Below are positions 27,727 to 33,720 of a stretch of 33,720 nt of DNA, piece after piece. The notes beneath the pieces were generated by a model, which saw only the letters and a list, made by a program, of their open reading frames with translations, searched no databases and was not told the origin of the DNA. Source of the stretch: a virus. Made by a program: the position numbers and the translations under genes. The stretch lies in the IMG/VR virus record IMGVR_UViG_3300046462_000521, positions 1 to 33,720 of that record. One strand, given 5' to 3'. Position 1 is the first letter of the stretch; each line of letters starts with the position of its first letter.

Positions 27727-29336
27727 GGGAACCCCGAAACGCCAGTGCAGATGTAGCTGATTCTATACGTTCCCGGCGTTGTCAAAGAGCCTGCGCCCGT
27801 TGACCAGTTAAAGTTCGATTCTGTAACTGAATGATTTGCAAGAAAATGCGTAGTGGTCGCTGGCCACGCCTGGGGATTGGGAAAGCTCGCGGCCCCATCC
27901 GGCCGTAAGATACATACACTGTCATACTGCCCCACATTGTCGCCATAGGTCAAGTTTATCGTGCCCGTACTAGCTGGAGCGGCTCCCGTCACGACGGTAA
28001 AGTTTCCGGAGCGGCTAGTCGATCCAGAACCTATAGTAACTACCGCGCCCGTCCCGAAACCAGTCACAGCAACTGTGGGCTTACCCAACGGCGAATAGAG
28101 GCCACCATCTTGATCCCAACCAGCCGAACTTCCGGGAAAGAAAGTAGAAAGGCCGCCGATTGTCTCAATCGTACTATTGCTCTGCGCCTTATACCGTATG
28201 CCTGTAACGGCACCGCAGCCTGAAAAACTTACGAAGTTAGAGCTCTCATAGATGACGCCGTTCTGTCCAACCTGTGCAAACGCACCGCTAAAACCAGGAG
28301 TCCCCACACACGACACCACTTTAGCTACTTCGGTAAATTCAATGTGCCCGCCTAGGATAGCGGCTTCGTGGTTCACGGCGCTACCTGAGATGGTGTAATT
28401 TGAGTTTACGATGATTGTGGAACCGAACTCAGCGTGCATGTGATCCGCTGCAGTCGTGGTAAAATTTACGTCGTCGTTGATACTGATGATCCCGCCACTC
28501 TGTGGGAAAACGGCGTTTCCTCCTGACGAGCCAATCGTCATCTTAGCGATACCCAAGTAACAACCATGCCCTGCGACTAAAGTTTCTCCCGCAGAGGTCA
28601 CGGTCGTTGTGCCGGAAGAAGCACCTGTGATAAGGATATACTCCGGAACGACTGAGCCAATAGCTGTACCTGCGGCCGGCCCTGAACACGAGATCGTACC
28701 TGAGTACGTACCTGCAGCAAGGCTTATGGTTATCTGGTTAGCCTTGCCGTTGTAAAGTGTGAGGGCATGATTGAGTGCATATTGCGCGGTTAGGCATGGA
28801 GCCCCAACCAAACAATCCCCTGTATCGGTTCCACCTGTAGTGACGAATAGAGTTGTTGGCGCGTTCAGTACCGACAAGCCGCTATCCTGTACCAGTGTGC
28901 CGCTGGTGTTGTTGAAAGTTAGGATATGCCCGATAGTTGAGCTGTTCGGACCAAGTATGTTGCCCTGCCCGGTGCCAGGATAGTCAGAAAGGCTGCCATT
29001 CACGTTAAACGTGAGGGGCAGCGTCGAGGCGCCGCCGAAAGACCCCCACGTCACAAGTCCGTGACTCGCATCAATACCAAGACATAGCTGATGATATCCT
29101 GCTGTAGTCAGGGCATCATTTATGCACATGCCTTTGCCTGAGGCATCTGTTACGCTGAACGGGTTAAGTCCTTTACCGAGGTTATCTCCCAGGACTCCTC
29201 CAGGATCACCAACCGCATGATCCTGTGTCCAGCGCGATATACTGCCGGGAGTTACCGCGCCGTTCTGTCGAACAGCCTGTTGCCCCCACGAGGCGCTGGT
29301 CCAAAACAACGCCAGGAGAAAAGCTAGCCGTTTCAC
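27723..29336 (-). CDS. beta-helix tail spike or fibre with signal peptide, 537 aa
   Basis: It starts at GTG 29336 overlapping the previous stop (GTGA). The first 19 residues (MKRLAFLLALFWTSASWGQ) are a textbook Sec signal peptide with a likely cut after SWG. The next part, NGAVTPGSISRWTQDHAVGDPGG ... GKGMCINDALTTAGYHQLCLGID, is a repeat-like head region I associate with virion appendage proteins of alphaproteobacterial phages. The centre (LTAQYALNHALTLYNGKANQITISLAAGTYSG, then repeating G-x-x-I/V stretches) has the composition of a right-handed parallel beta-helix of the pectate-lyase type. The C-terminus is a compact beta unit. It sits between virion genes, so it is presumably the receptor-binding protein. 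A signal peptide on a virion protein is unusual. Confidence 0.75.
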   Translation of the reverse strand: MKRLAFLLALFWTSASWGQQAVRQNGAVTPGSISRWTQDHAVGDPGGVLGDNLGKGLNPFSVTDASGKGMCINDALTTAGYHQLCLGIDASHGLVTWGSFGGASTLPLTFNVNGSLSDYPGTGQGNILGPNSSTIGHILTFNNTSGTLVQDSGLSVLNAPTTLFVTTGGTDTGDCLVGAPCLTAQYALNHALTLYNGKANQITISLAAGTYSGTISCSGPAAGTAIGSVVPEYILITGASSGTTTVTSAGETLVAGHGCYLGIAKMTIGSSGGNAVFPQSGGIISINDDVNFTTTAADHMHAEFGSTIIVNSNYTISGSAVNHEAAILGGHIEFTEVAKVVSCVGTPGFSGAFAQVGQNGVIYESSNFVSFSGCGAVTGIRYKAQSNSTIETIGGLSTFFPGSSAGWDQDGGLYSPLGKPTVAVTGFGTGAVVTIGSGSTSRSGNFTVVTGAAPASTGTINLTYGDNVGQYDSVCILRPDGAASFPNPQAWPATTTHFLANHSVTESNFNWSTGAGSLTTPGTYRISYICTGVSGFP

Positions 29337-29674
29337 TTCTTCATCCTCGCTGGCGCCCCGTCAGGCTTCGGTTCGCGACGGCGCGTATTAAACCCTGGTA
29401 CGAAGTCCTTCTCCCACCCGTCCTCAAGATTCATATCTTCGATAGGATTCATCGAGGCTTCGTTAGTGGCAAGACGCGCCTGCTCAAGACCTATCATGGC
29501 CTCAGCTTCCTCATCAAGGGGCTCCATCTCGAGTGTCGGCCACTTCACTTTGTAGGGTGTGCCATCGCCGACGATGGTGCCTTTCTGCTCACCGAGCTGA
29601 TCGTTCTCTTTATCGCCGGGCAGCCAATGATCGCCTTCGAGATAATGTGCGGATAAGAGACGGTACTTAGCCAT
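29333..29674 (-). CDS. small virion-region protein, paralog B, 113 aa
   Basis: ATG 29674 has AAGGAG upstream. It opens MAKYRLLSAHYLEGDHWLPGD and carries TLEMEPLDEEAEAMIG, matching the MARYRLLAPHVIDG ... DMDPLDDDAVSRV of the gene before it, so the two are tandem paralogs. The N-terminal Y-R-L-L segment plus an M-x-P-L-D-x-x-A block is a common layout in small phage proteins that sit between capsid and tail genes. The C-terminus is basic (RRREPKPDGAPARMKK). Role unknown; a minor head or neck component is possible. It overlaps the spike start by 4 bases. Confidence 0.65.
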   Translation of the reverse strand: MAKYRLLSAHYLEGDHWLPGDKENDQLGEQKGTIVGDGTPYKVKWPTLEMEPLDEEAEAMIGLEQARLATNEASMNPIEDMNLEDGWEKDFVPGFNTRRREPKPDGAPARMKK

Positions 29675-29675
29675 G

Positions 29676-30086
29676 TCAGGCTCCTTTGACGTAGGGTATC
29701 AGCGGGTCATTCGGAGATACCGAACCTGTATGAGGCGCCCAATAGTGATCTGGCGGCGCACATGGCATGTTCGGCTCTGAGCAACACCCTGACGGAATCT
29801 CACGTGTGGGATGAGGCTGTGGCGGGTTCCACGTCATCGGCCGCCCCATATTCTCAGGTCGGTTCAAAAGAACCGGGGAGCCGTCGATGTGACGGCCCCC
29901 CGGCAACGACTCGGCCGTAATCGCCATGCGCCAGTCCCAACACCGCATCGACTTAACGCGGCTGACTGCATCATCATCGAGCGGGTCCATATCGGGAGTT
30001 GGCAACAGATCTCCATCTACCACAGCCCCCGACAGCAGGTAGACTCCATCTATCACGTGCGGCGCAAGAAGGCGATAACGGGCCAA
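29676..30086 (-). CDS. small virion-region protein, paralog A, 136 aa
   Basis: It starts at TTG 30086, chosen because GAGGAG lies 7 bases upstream and the first residues MARYRLLAPH align with the ATG start of the paralog that follows. After the conserved opening and the DMDPLDDDAV block comes a segment with DWRMAITAESLPGG, then a Pro/Cys-rich tail (GCCSEPNMPCAPPDHYW) not shared with its neighbour. The tail could be disulfide-bonded or metal-binding, which is inference. Function unknown. Confidence 0.62.
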   Translation of the reverse strand: MARYRLLAPHVIDGVYLLSGAVVDGDLLPTPDMDPLDDDAVSRVKSMRCWDWRMAITAESLPGGRHIDGSPVLLNRPENMGRPMTWNPPQPHPTREIPSGCCSEPNMPCAPPDHYWAPHTGSVSPNDPLIPYVKGA

Positions 30087-30101
30087 GTCGTGTCTCCTCA
30101 G

Positions 30102-30503
30102 TTAGGGTTTCGCGACGGGTTTCGGTGTGGCGGGCTCGGGGCCAGCGTCCTGTTTGAGCTGAGCCAGCTCCCGTTCCTGCATCGGCGTTCGGGAAGGCAA
30201 GCCCTCCAGAAGCGCGATTCGGTCCAGCACATCTTGTGGAACGGCCACCTCGCGCCGTCCCTTGATAGGCCAGTCCACACCACGCTCCTTCGCCTGCTCC
30301 GCGCTCACCGGCTCCGCAGCTCGTTCGGCGGCTTGTGCCTCTTCGAGCGCCTTGCGCTGTGCAGCTCGCAGCGCCATTTCAGCCTCGAAGTTCTTCACCG
30401 CCTCGTTTTCGTCAGGGACCGACACCGGCTGTGGTACGATAAAGACCGGAGCAGGTGCCGGCGCGTCCGGTGTGGCCGCTGCAGCTGGTTTTGTGGTTTC
30501 CAT
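30102..30503 (-). CDS. Pro/Ala-rich helical virion-region protein, 133 aa
   Basis: I start it at ATG 30503 because AAGGAG is 7 bases upstream; an in-frame upstream start would lie across the palindrome at 30518-30552. The N-terminal 35 residues are Pro/Ala-rich and probably disordered (PDAPAPAPVFIVPQP). Residues 36-75 form a charged helix (NFEAEMALRAAQRKALEEAQAAERAAE), and the C-terminus has a second helix (PMQERELAQLKQDAG) and a Pro tail. No family was recognised. Its place between cement protein and the small paralog pair suggests a minor capsid or head-completion component. Confidence 0.65.
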   Translation of the reverse strand: METTKPAAAATPDAPAPAPVFIVPQPVSVPDENEAVKNFEAEMALRAAQRKALEEAQAAERAAEPVSAEQAKERGVDWPIKGRREVAVPQDVLDRIALLEGLPSRTPMQERELAQLKQDAGPEPATPKPVAKP

Positions 30504-30517
30504 GGTTGCTCTCCTTC

Positions 30518-30552
30518 GATGTACATGAATGGACGGTCCATACGTGTACATC
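30518..30552. promoter_or_regulatory. 35-bp hyphenated palindrome between virion genes
   Basis: Outer arms GATGTACA (30518-30525) and TGTACATC (30545-30552) and inner arms ATGGAC (30529-30534) and GTCCAT (30536-30541) are all perfect complements, separated by mismatched 3-base steps around a single central base. It fills most of the gap between the cement gene stop and the next ribosome binding site. It could fold as an mRNA hairpin or bind a dimeric protein. The inner 13 bases recur at 9622-9634. Confidence 0.6.
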
Positions 30553-31048
30553 AGTTGTTAATAGTGATACCCGGCGGATAGCTGATTTGGTCCTGCCGAT
30601 CCAGCACAATCGCGCCGAATATCGTCCCTGTCGAATGGGTTCCGGCCGTGACGTACTGCAGCCGCAAGAACCGCGGCAATGCCTGTGCTGCCGTGGGTGC
30701 AAGCTCGGTCGGCAACAAAATGCGTGGCAGGTCGATTGCGAGGAGCAACCGGCCAGCGACCAGCACCGCTTCGAGCAATGTCCCTGTCGTAATCATCGTT
30801 GTGTACGAACCAGGGTTCCCGGTTCCGTCATCCGGGGCACCCTGAATCTGTACCTCCAACGACGTACCCACGGTGAACGTCGCTGTGACAAGGATGAGGA
30901 CTTTGAGCGCCGGATCATCCCCGATGCCCATATCACGGGCATTAAGGAGGTCGAGCACATTCGTGCTCTGCTGCGTCCCGGTAGTGGGAGTATCCACATT
31001 GACGGCGCCTGCCGTGCCTGTGAATTGAAGGGCTCCATCTAAGATCAT
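30551..31048 (-). CDS. capsid cement/decoration protein, Bbp16-like, 165 aa
   Basis: ATG 31048 has AGGAG 8 bases upstream. The sequence opens MILDGALQFTGTAGAVNVDT, includes STNVLDLLNARDMGIGDDPALKVLILVTATFTVGTSLEVQIQGAPD and ends YVTAGTHSTGTIFGAIVLDRQDQISYPPGI. This pattern (a strand, N-V-L-D-L-x-x-A-R-D-x-G, then a jelly-roll-like beta domain) matches the Bbp16-type proteins that follow the capsid gene in BPP-1-like podophages, where the equivalent protein cements capsomers. Position directly after the major capsid gene agrees. The call is by family memory. Confidence 0.72.
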   Translation of the reverse strand: MILDGALQFTGTAGAVNVDTPTTGTQQSTNVLDLLNARDMGIGDDPALKVLILVTATFTVGTSLEVQIQGAPDDGTGNPGSYTTMITTGTLLEAVLVAGRLLLAIDLPRILLPTELAPTAAQALPRFLRLQYVTAGTHSTGTIFGAIVLDRQDQISYPPGITINN

Positions 31049-31073
31049 GACCTATCTCCTCTTTGCGCGGCGG

Positions 31074-32117
31074 TTAGGTGATACGGGCTTCGGTGTTCAG
31101 GATCGCGTCAACAGTACGGATCGGAACTCCACGGAAGGTCGTTACAACCTGTCCTTGGAACTCTTCCATCCGCAGCAAGACGTTCGTCTTGTTCATCGCC
31201 TGCAAATCCAAGTAAGTACGAAGCACACGATTGCAGTAGATGACTGTGCGGCCCATTTGTCCCTGAATCGTTGGGGCATCCGAAGTCTGCACACCAGACA
31301 TCATTGGCGAGGCTGTCGGGAGACGATACAGCCCACGAACAAGGCCATTGATCAGATTTGCTGCCGACGCACCGTTCAGCAACGTAACGTCGATGTTACA
31401 CAGCCGCACGGTATAACGCCAATCCCGAAGGGTGAGACCGATCTCCCATTTGAAGTGGTCTCGATAAGCCTGATACGTGTTCAGGGCGGCATCTTGGACC
31501 GGCCATTCACCCATATCGCGGTGCTGCAACCCGGTAATCTTCCCCTTCGGGAAAATGCCGTGTAGCGTCTGAGCACCCCACGTCGCGATCCACAGCGATG
31601 TATTCGTAGAGCCGGTCCCGCCCATGTCGATAACCTGTACGGCGGTCTGTGCCGTCGCAGCCGTTACCGTGTTGTAGCGCGGGGCAAGACCCATGAACCG
31701 TTCCGGGTTCACGCCAGTATTCCCGTACACCAAGGTGGTCGCCACCTGCTGGTTCATACCTTCCAGAAAGGCCGTGACCTCCGACATACGGAACTCGGCG
31801 GTGTTTCCATTCAGATCGGCGATGTCTTTATCGACGACCGAATAGACCTCCAAGTTTCCGCAGGTATCCACGATCGGCGCTGTCGTGGATTTGGCGTTCG
31901 GCACGCCATAGTTCAACAGGCGCCACGTTGCCTGTGGGAGACCTGTCCGCACCGTGGTTTTATGCCCGGTCGGCAGATTGCCCTCGACCACCAACATGTC
32001 GAGCAGAATCTCGTTTGTCTGCGAGAGCAGCTCGACAATACTGGCGATTTTGTAATCATCGTCAAGTCGTTTCGCCCAGTCCGCGTAGGTCAGGGCGGTT
32101 GCACCAAGAGTTGCCAT
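31074..32117 (-). CDS. major capsid protein, epsilon15 gp7 / BPP-1 type, 347 aa
   Basis: ATG 32117 has AAGGAG 7 bases upstream. Distinctive blocks are TYADWAKRLDDDYKIASIVE, LLDMLVVEGNLPTGHKTTVRTGLPQATWRLLN, DLNGNTAEFRMSEVTAFLEGMNQQVATTLVYGNT, NPERFMGLAPRYN and YRDHFKWEIGLTLRDWRYTVRLCNID. I recognise these from the gp7-like capsid proteins of podophages, which adopt the HK97 fold. It lies between scaffold and cement protein as expected and is full length for the group (about 330-350 residues). No protease-processed delta domain is evident, consistent with a separate scaffold. Confidence 0.9.
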   Translation of the reverse strand: MATLGATALTYADWAKRLDDDYKIASIVELLSQTNEILLDMLVVEGNLPTGHKTTVRTGLPQATWRLLNYGVPNAKSTTAPIVDTCGNLEVYSVVDKDIADLNGNTAEFRMSEVTAFLEGMNQQVATTLVYGNTGVNPERFMGLAPRYNTVTAATAQTAVQVIDMGGTGSTNTSLWIATWGAQTLHGIFPKGKITGLQHRDMGEWPVQDAALNTYQAYRDHFKWEIGLTLRDWRYTVRLCNIDVTLLNGASAANLINGLVRGLYRLPTASPMMSGVQTSDAPTIQGQMGRTVIYCNRVLRTYLDLQAMNKTNVLLRMEEFQGQVVTTFRGVPIRTVDAILNTEARIT

Positions 32118-32128
32118 TTAACGTCTCC

Positions 32129-32797
32129 TTAGAGCTTCGGACCTCCGGTGTGGGGCCCATCTTGACCGTAGATCGCCTGAGCAAGGCCCGGACGAGTGTT
32201 ACTCAGTGAGCCGTCTTTGCTACGAGCGGCTGGGTCGCCCGAAACCGATCCGCCCTCTGATAGGCGCTGCGCCCACCGATAAAGAGTGCGAACTACTGCC
32301 GGGTTGTTTCCAGCTCCCGTAAGATTGAGGGCTTCACGGAACTTCGGGTCTGAAAGCTCTGCGTTATCAAGCACCTTTGATACTGTCTGCTTGACCTCAT
32401 CGAGTTTAGCCCCGCCGATTTCAGGGTCACCTTTTATCTCGGTGACCCAGTCCGTCTGCTGTTTATCCCATCCACCATAGAGTTTGTCCATGTTCGTTTT
32501 CATGGCGGTCGCCGCAAGTTCGACCATCTTCTGTGCTTGCGGTCCAGTTAGACCCGGAATCTCTTTCGCGATGTTCTTGAACTCATCGAACTGTTCGCCA
32601 GCCTCGAACCCCTCAGGAAGCGTGAGCTTTTCCGGGTCGAAGGCGTCGGGTGGCGGCGTGTCGCCACCGAGCAGCGAAGCGTCCGGCTTCTGATCGTCGT
32701 CCGCCGTGCTAGGCGGCGTCGGCTCCGCTGGTATCGTCGATACTCCCCCGCTCTGTGTCGGTCCCGGCGGAGTCTGAATCGGGGCTGGATCTGACAT
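32129..32797 (-). CDS. capsid scaffolding protein, 222 aa
   Basis: It lies directly upstream of the capsid gene in transcription order. The first 70 residues are Pro/Asp/Gly-rich and probably disordered. The middle is helical, with GPQAQKMVELAATAMKTNMDKLYGGWDKQQTDWVTEIKGDPEIGG, a pattern seen in phage scaffolds and capsid assembly proteins (a W-x-x-x-x-K-x-D-P-E-x-G-G block). A second helix (NPAVVRTLYRWAQRLSEGG) precedes a disordered end (QDGPHTGGPKL). The 5' 89 bases overlap the gene before it in another frame. The family call rests on composition, motif and position. Confidence 0.75.
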   Translation of the reverse strand: MSDPAPIQTPPGPTQSGGVSTIPAEPTPPSTADDDQKPDASLLGGDTPPPDAFDPEKLTLPEGFEAGEQFDEFKNIAKEIPGLTGPQAQKMVELAATAMKTNMDKLYGGWDKQQTDWVTEIKGDPEIGGAKLDEVKQTVSKVLDNAELSDPKFREALNLTGAGNNPAVVRTLYRWAQRLSEGGSVSGDPAARSKDGSLSNTRPGLAQAIYGQDGPHTGGPKL

Positions 32798-33074
32798 TGT
32801 GCTCTCTCAACATTGTTAGGTACAGGTCGGGGGCAGCTTCCGTGAGGTCTGCACCGAGGCGCAAACCGATGTTCCGTTCGCCTTCAGCGAAGGCCATTGT
32901 GAGGGCGTTGTGGGCGAAGGATGTGGAGTATATGTGGCAGGACGCAAGGAGGTCATAGATGTACTCACGGCCGCTAGGCTCAGCCATAAATCGGGCCAGA
33001 CGCTCAAGCTGATCGCGTCGCTTGATGCGCGCTTCGCGGCGCTGCTGTCTGACAATGCGTGGTTCATCTGACAT
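32709..33074 (-). CDS. Bbp19-like phage protein, 121 aa
   Basis: The start follows the portal stop closely, with AGGA upstream. RRDQLERLARFMAEPSGREYIYDLLASCHIYSTSF, followed by MAFAEGERNIGLRLGADL, is the characteristic pattern of the Bbp19-type domain of BPP-1-like phages, a short helical protein between portal and scaffold whose function is not known to me. Its last 29 residues (Ser/Asp-rich) are encoded in the 89-base overlap with the scaffold, where both frames give low-complexity disordered sequence. That probably explains how the overlap is tolerated. Confidence 0.78.
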   Translation of the reverse strand: MSDEPRIVRQQRREARIKRRDQLERLARFMAEPSGREYIYDLLASCHIYSTSFAHNALTMAFAEGERNIGLRLGADLTEAAPDLYLTMLREHNVRSSPDSDSAGTDTERGSIDDTSGADAA

Positions 33075-33075
33075 C

Positions 33076-33720
33076 TCATCCTACGTTTTCGTTGCCGAGG
33101 ATCATTTGCAGTGCATTCTTCCCGCCGCCCACGTCGGTATTTGATAGTGTCTCAGCACCCTGCGCCGCCCCCATTGCGGCCTGCCCGGCTTGTGCCATTT
33201 GCTGCGCCTGTTCGCGCTGCGCTGCGATAGCCTGCGCATCTTTGGTTGGCACGATTATCTTCGGTGACACGCCGAGGGCATCACCGTACTCGTCCATCGT
33301 TTCGTAGGCGTCGAGCTTGTCCAGCACCGTGGGCACGACGCCGGCCAGCGAACCGGCAAATCCCCAAATCTTCTCTATGGCAGCTGTCGCGAGCCCGCGC
33401 TGCGCCATCGCCAACATAGAGATGTAATCTACTTGGATGTGAGTGGGGAGGCCGCGAAGTTTCGCTGGAGGTGGGGGCAAGAGACGCCCTCTCCACATAA
33501 TTCCCCAGACTCGGTCGATAGCCTTGCTAAGCCCTTCACCAAGTATTCGCTCAAGCACCGGACCGAGCAATACCAGTTTCTCTTCGCGTCTGGCATCAAT
33601 CTCAGTGGCCGTCCGCACAGTTTGCAGGTCAGTAATGCCTGTGAAGAGATCGTTGTGGAAGGTGATCTTGAGGCGCTGCTGGATTTCACGAATATCCTCC
33701 TTCATCTCACCTATCGGGGG
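33076..33720 (-). CDS. portal / head-to-tail connector protein, C-terminal part (cut by window end)
   Basis: The frame is open to the window edge; upstream residues PPIGE precede MKEDIREIQQRL, so only about the last 214 residues are seen. RTATEIDARREEKLVLLGPVLERILGEGLSKAIDRVWGIMWR is the typical wing/stem region of the T7-type head-to-tail connector family. AYETMDEYGDALGVSPKIIVPTKDAQAIAAQREQAQQ, followed by Ala/Gln-rich sequence, is its usual C-terminal barrel. Twelve copies normally form the portal ring through which DNA passes. It is the first visible gene of the virion operon; terminase would be expected beyond it. Confidence 0.9.
   Translation of the reverse strand, partial: PPIGEMKEDIREIQQRLKITFHNDLFTGITDLQTVRTATEIDARREEKLVLLGPVLERILGEGLSKAIDRVWGIMWRGRLLPPPPAKLRGLPTHIQVDYISMLAMAQRGLATAAIEKIWGFAGSLAGVVPTVLDKLDAYETMDEYGDALGVSPKIIVPTKDAQAIAAQREQAQQMAQAGQAAMGAAQGAETLSNTDVGGGKNALQMILGNENVG

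Noticed and set aside
1-33720. CRISPR array, tRNA, integrase or anti-CRISPR
   Set aside because: No regularly spaced repeats, no cloverleaf noticed by eye and no recombinase motifs were found. A tRNA search program was not available, so a cryptic tRNA is not excluded.

Overview
The window is a contiguous piece of a tailed double-stranded DNA phage genome with podovirus-type (short-tailed) virion genes. No integrase, repressor, tRNA, CRISPR array or transposase was seen. The virion proteins most resemble, by eye, the Bordetella BPP-1 / Burkholderia BcepC6B / epsilon15 type of podophage: an epsilon15-gp7-like capsid protein, Bbp16- and Bbp19-like proteins, a head-to-tail connector and T7-like tube and ejection proteins. 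Moderately high G+C, GGAG-type ribosome binding sites and many ATGA/GTGA stop-start overlaps suggest a proteobacterial host (an alphaproteobacterium is a guess). The window ends inside the portal gene. Terminase, lysis genes and any RNA polymerase are not visible and may lie outside it.

Layout. Positions 1-15088 are on the + strand: a tightly packed, translationally coupled set of replication, recombination and small accessory genes. Recognisable proteins are a secreted HNH-like protein, an SF1 helicase, a RecB/Cas4-type PD-(D/E)XK nuclease with a likely Fe-S cluster, a Sak4-like RecA-fold ATPase with a probable SSB partner, a ParB-domain/DNA methyltransferase fusion, a UDG-like/3'-5' exonuclease fusion, a family A DNA polymerase lacking its own exo I and exo II motifs, and a primase/helicase-like P-loop ATPase. 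A sigma70-like promoter (4478-4506) lies between two blocks of this region. Positions 15082-33720 are on the - strand: the virion module. Read from the right end it runs portal (partial), Bbp19-like protein, scaffold, major capsid, Bbp16-like cement protein, three small proteins, beta-helix spike with a signal peptide, three tandem gp11-like tube/adaptor paralogs, gp12-like tube protein B, gp13-like protein, gp14-like protein, a 948-residue ejection protein (lytic transglycosylase plus SGNH esterase) and a 1423-residue ejection protein with an HEMAH protease motif. The two modules converge and overlap by a few bases at about 15085, where a hairpin sits.

How the genes work together. Helicase, PD-(D/E)XK nuclease, Sak4-like ATPase, SSB-like protein, exonuclease and polymerase form a self-contained replication and recombination set. 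The ParB/methyltransferase could modify phage DNA. The - strand encodes capsid, tail nozzle, receptor-binding spike and the proteins ejected into the cell with the DNA.

Most interesting points. (1) Small, often AT-richer genes are bounded by direct repeats that duplicate the stop/RBS/start junction between neighbouring core genes (clear at 2142-2369, 6292-6510 and 7389-7559), as if mini-genes had been inserted by junction duplication. (2) The DNA polymerase is divided inside its proofreading domain, with three small ORFs between the halves, and the first half is fused to a UDG-like domain. (3) Several otherwise unrelated early proteins end in the same short tail, Leu-acidic-x-Leu-Gly-Leu. (4) A 13-bp palindrome occurs both inside the ParB/methyltransferase gene and in a larger hyphenated palindrome in the virion operon.
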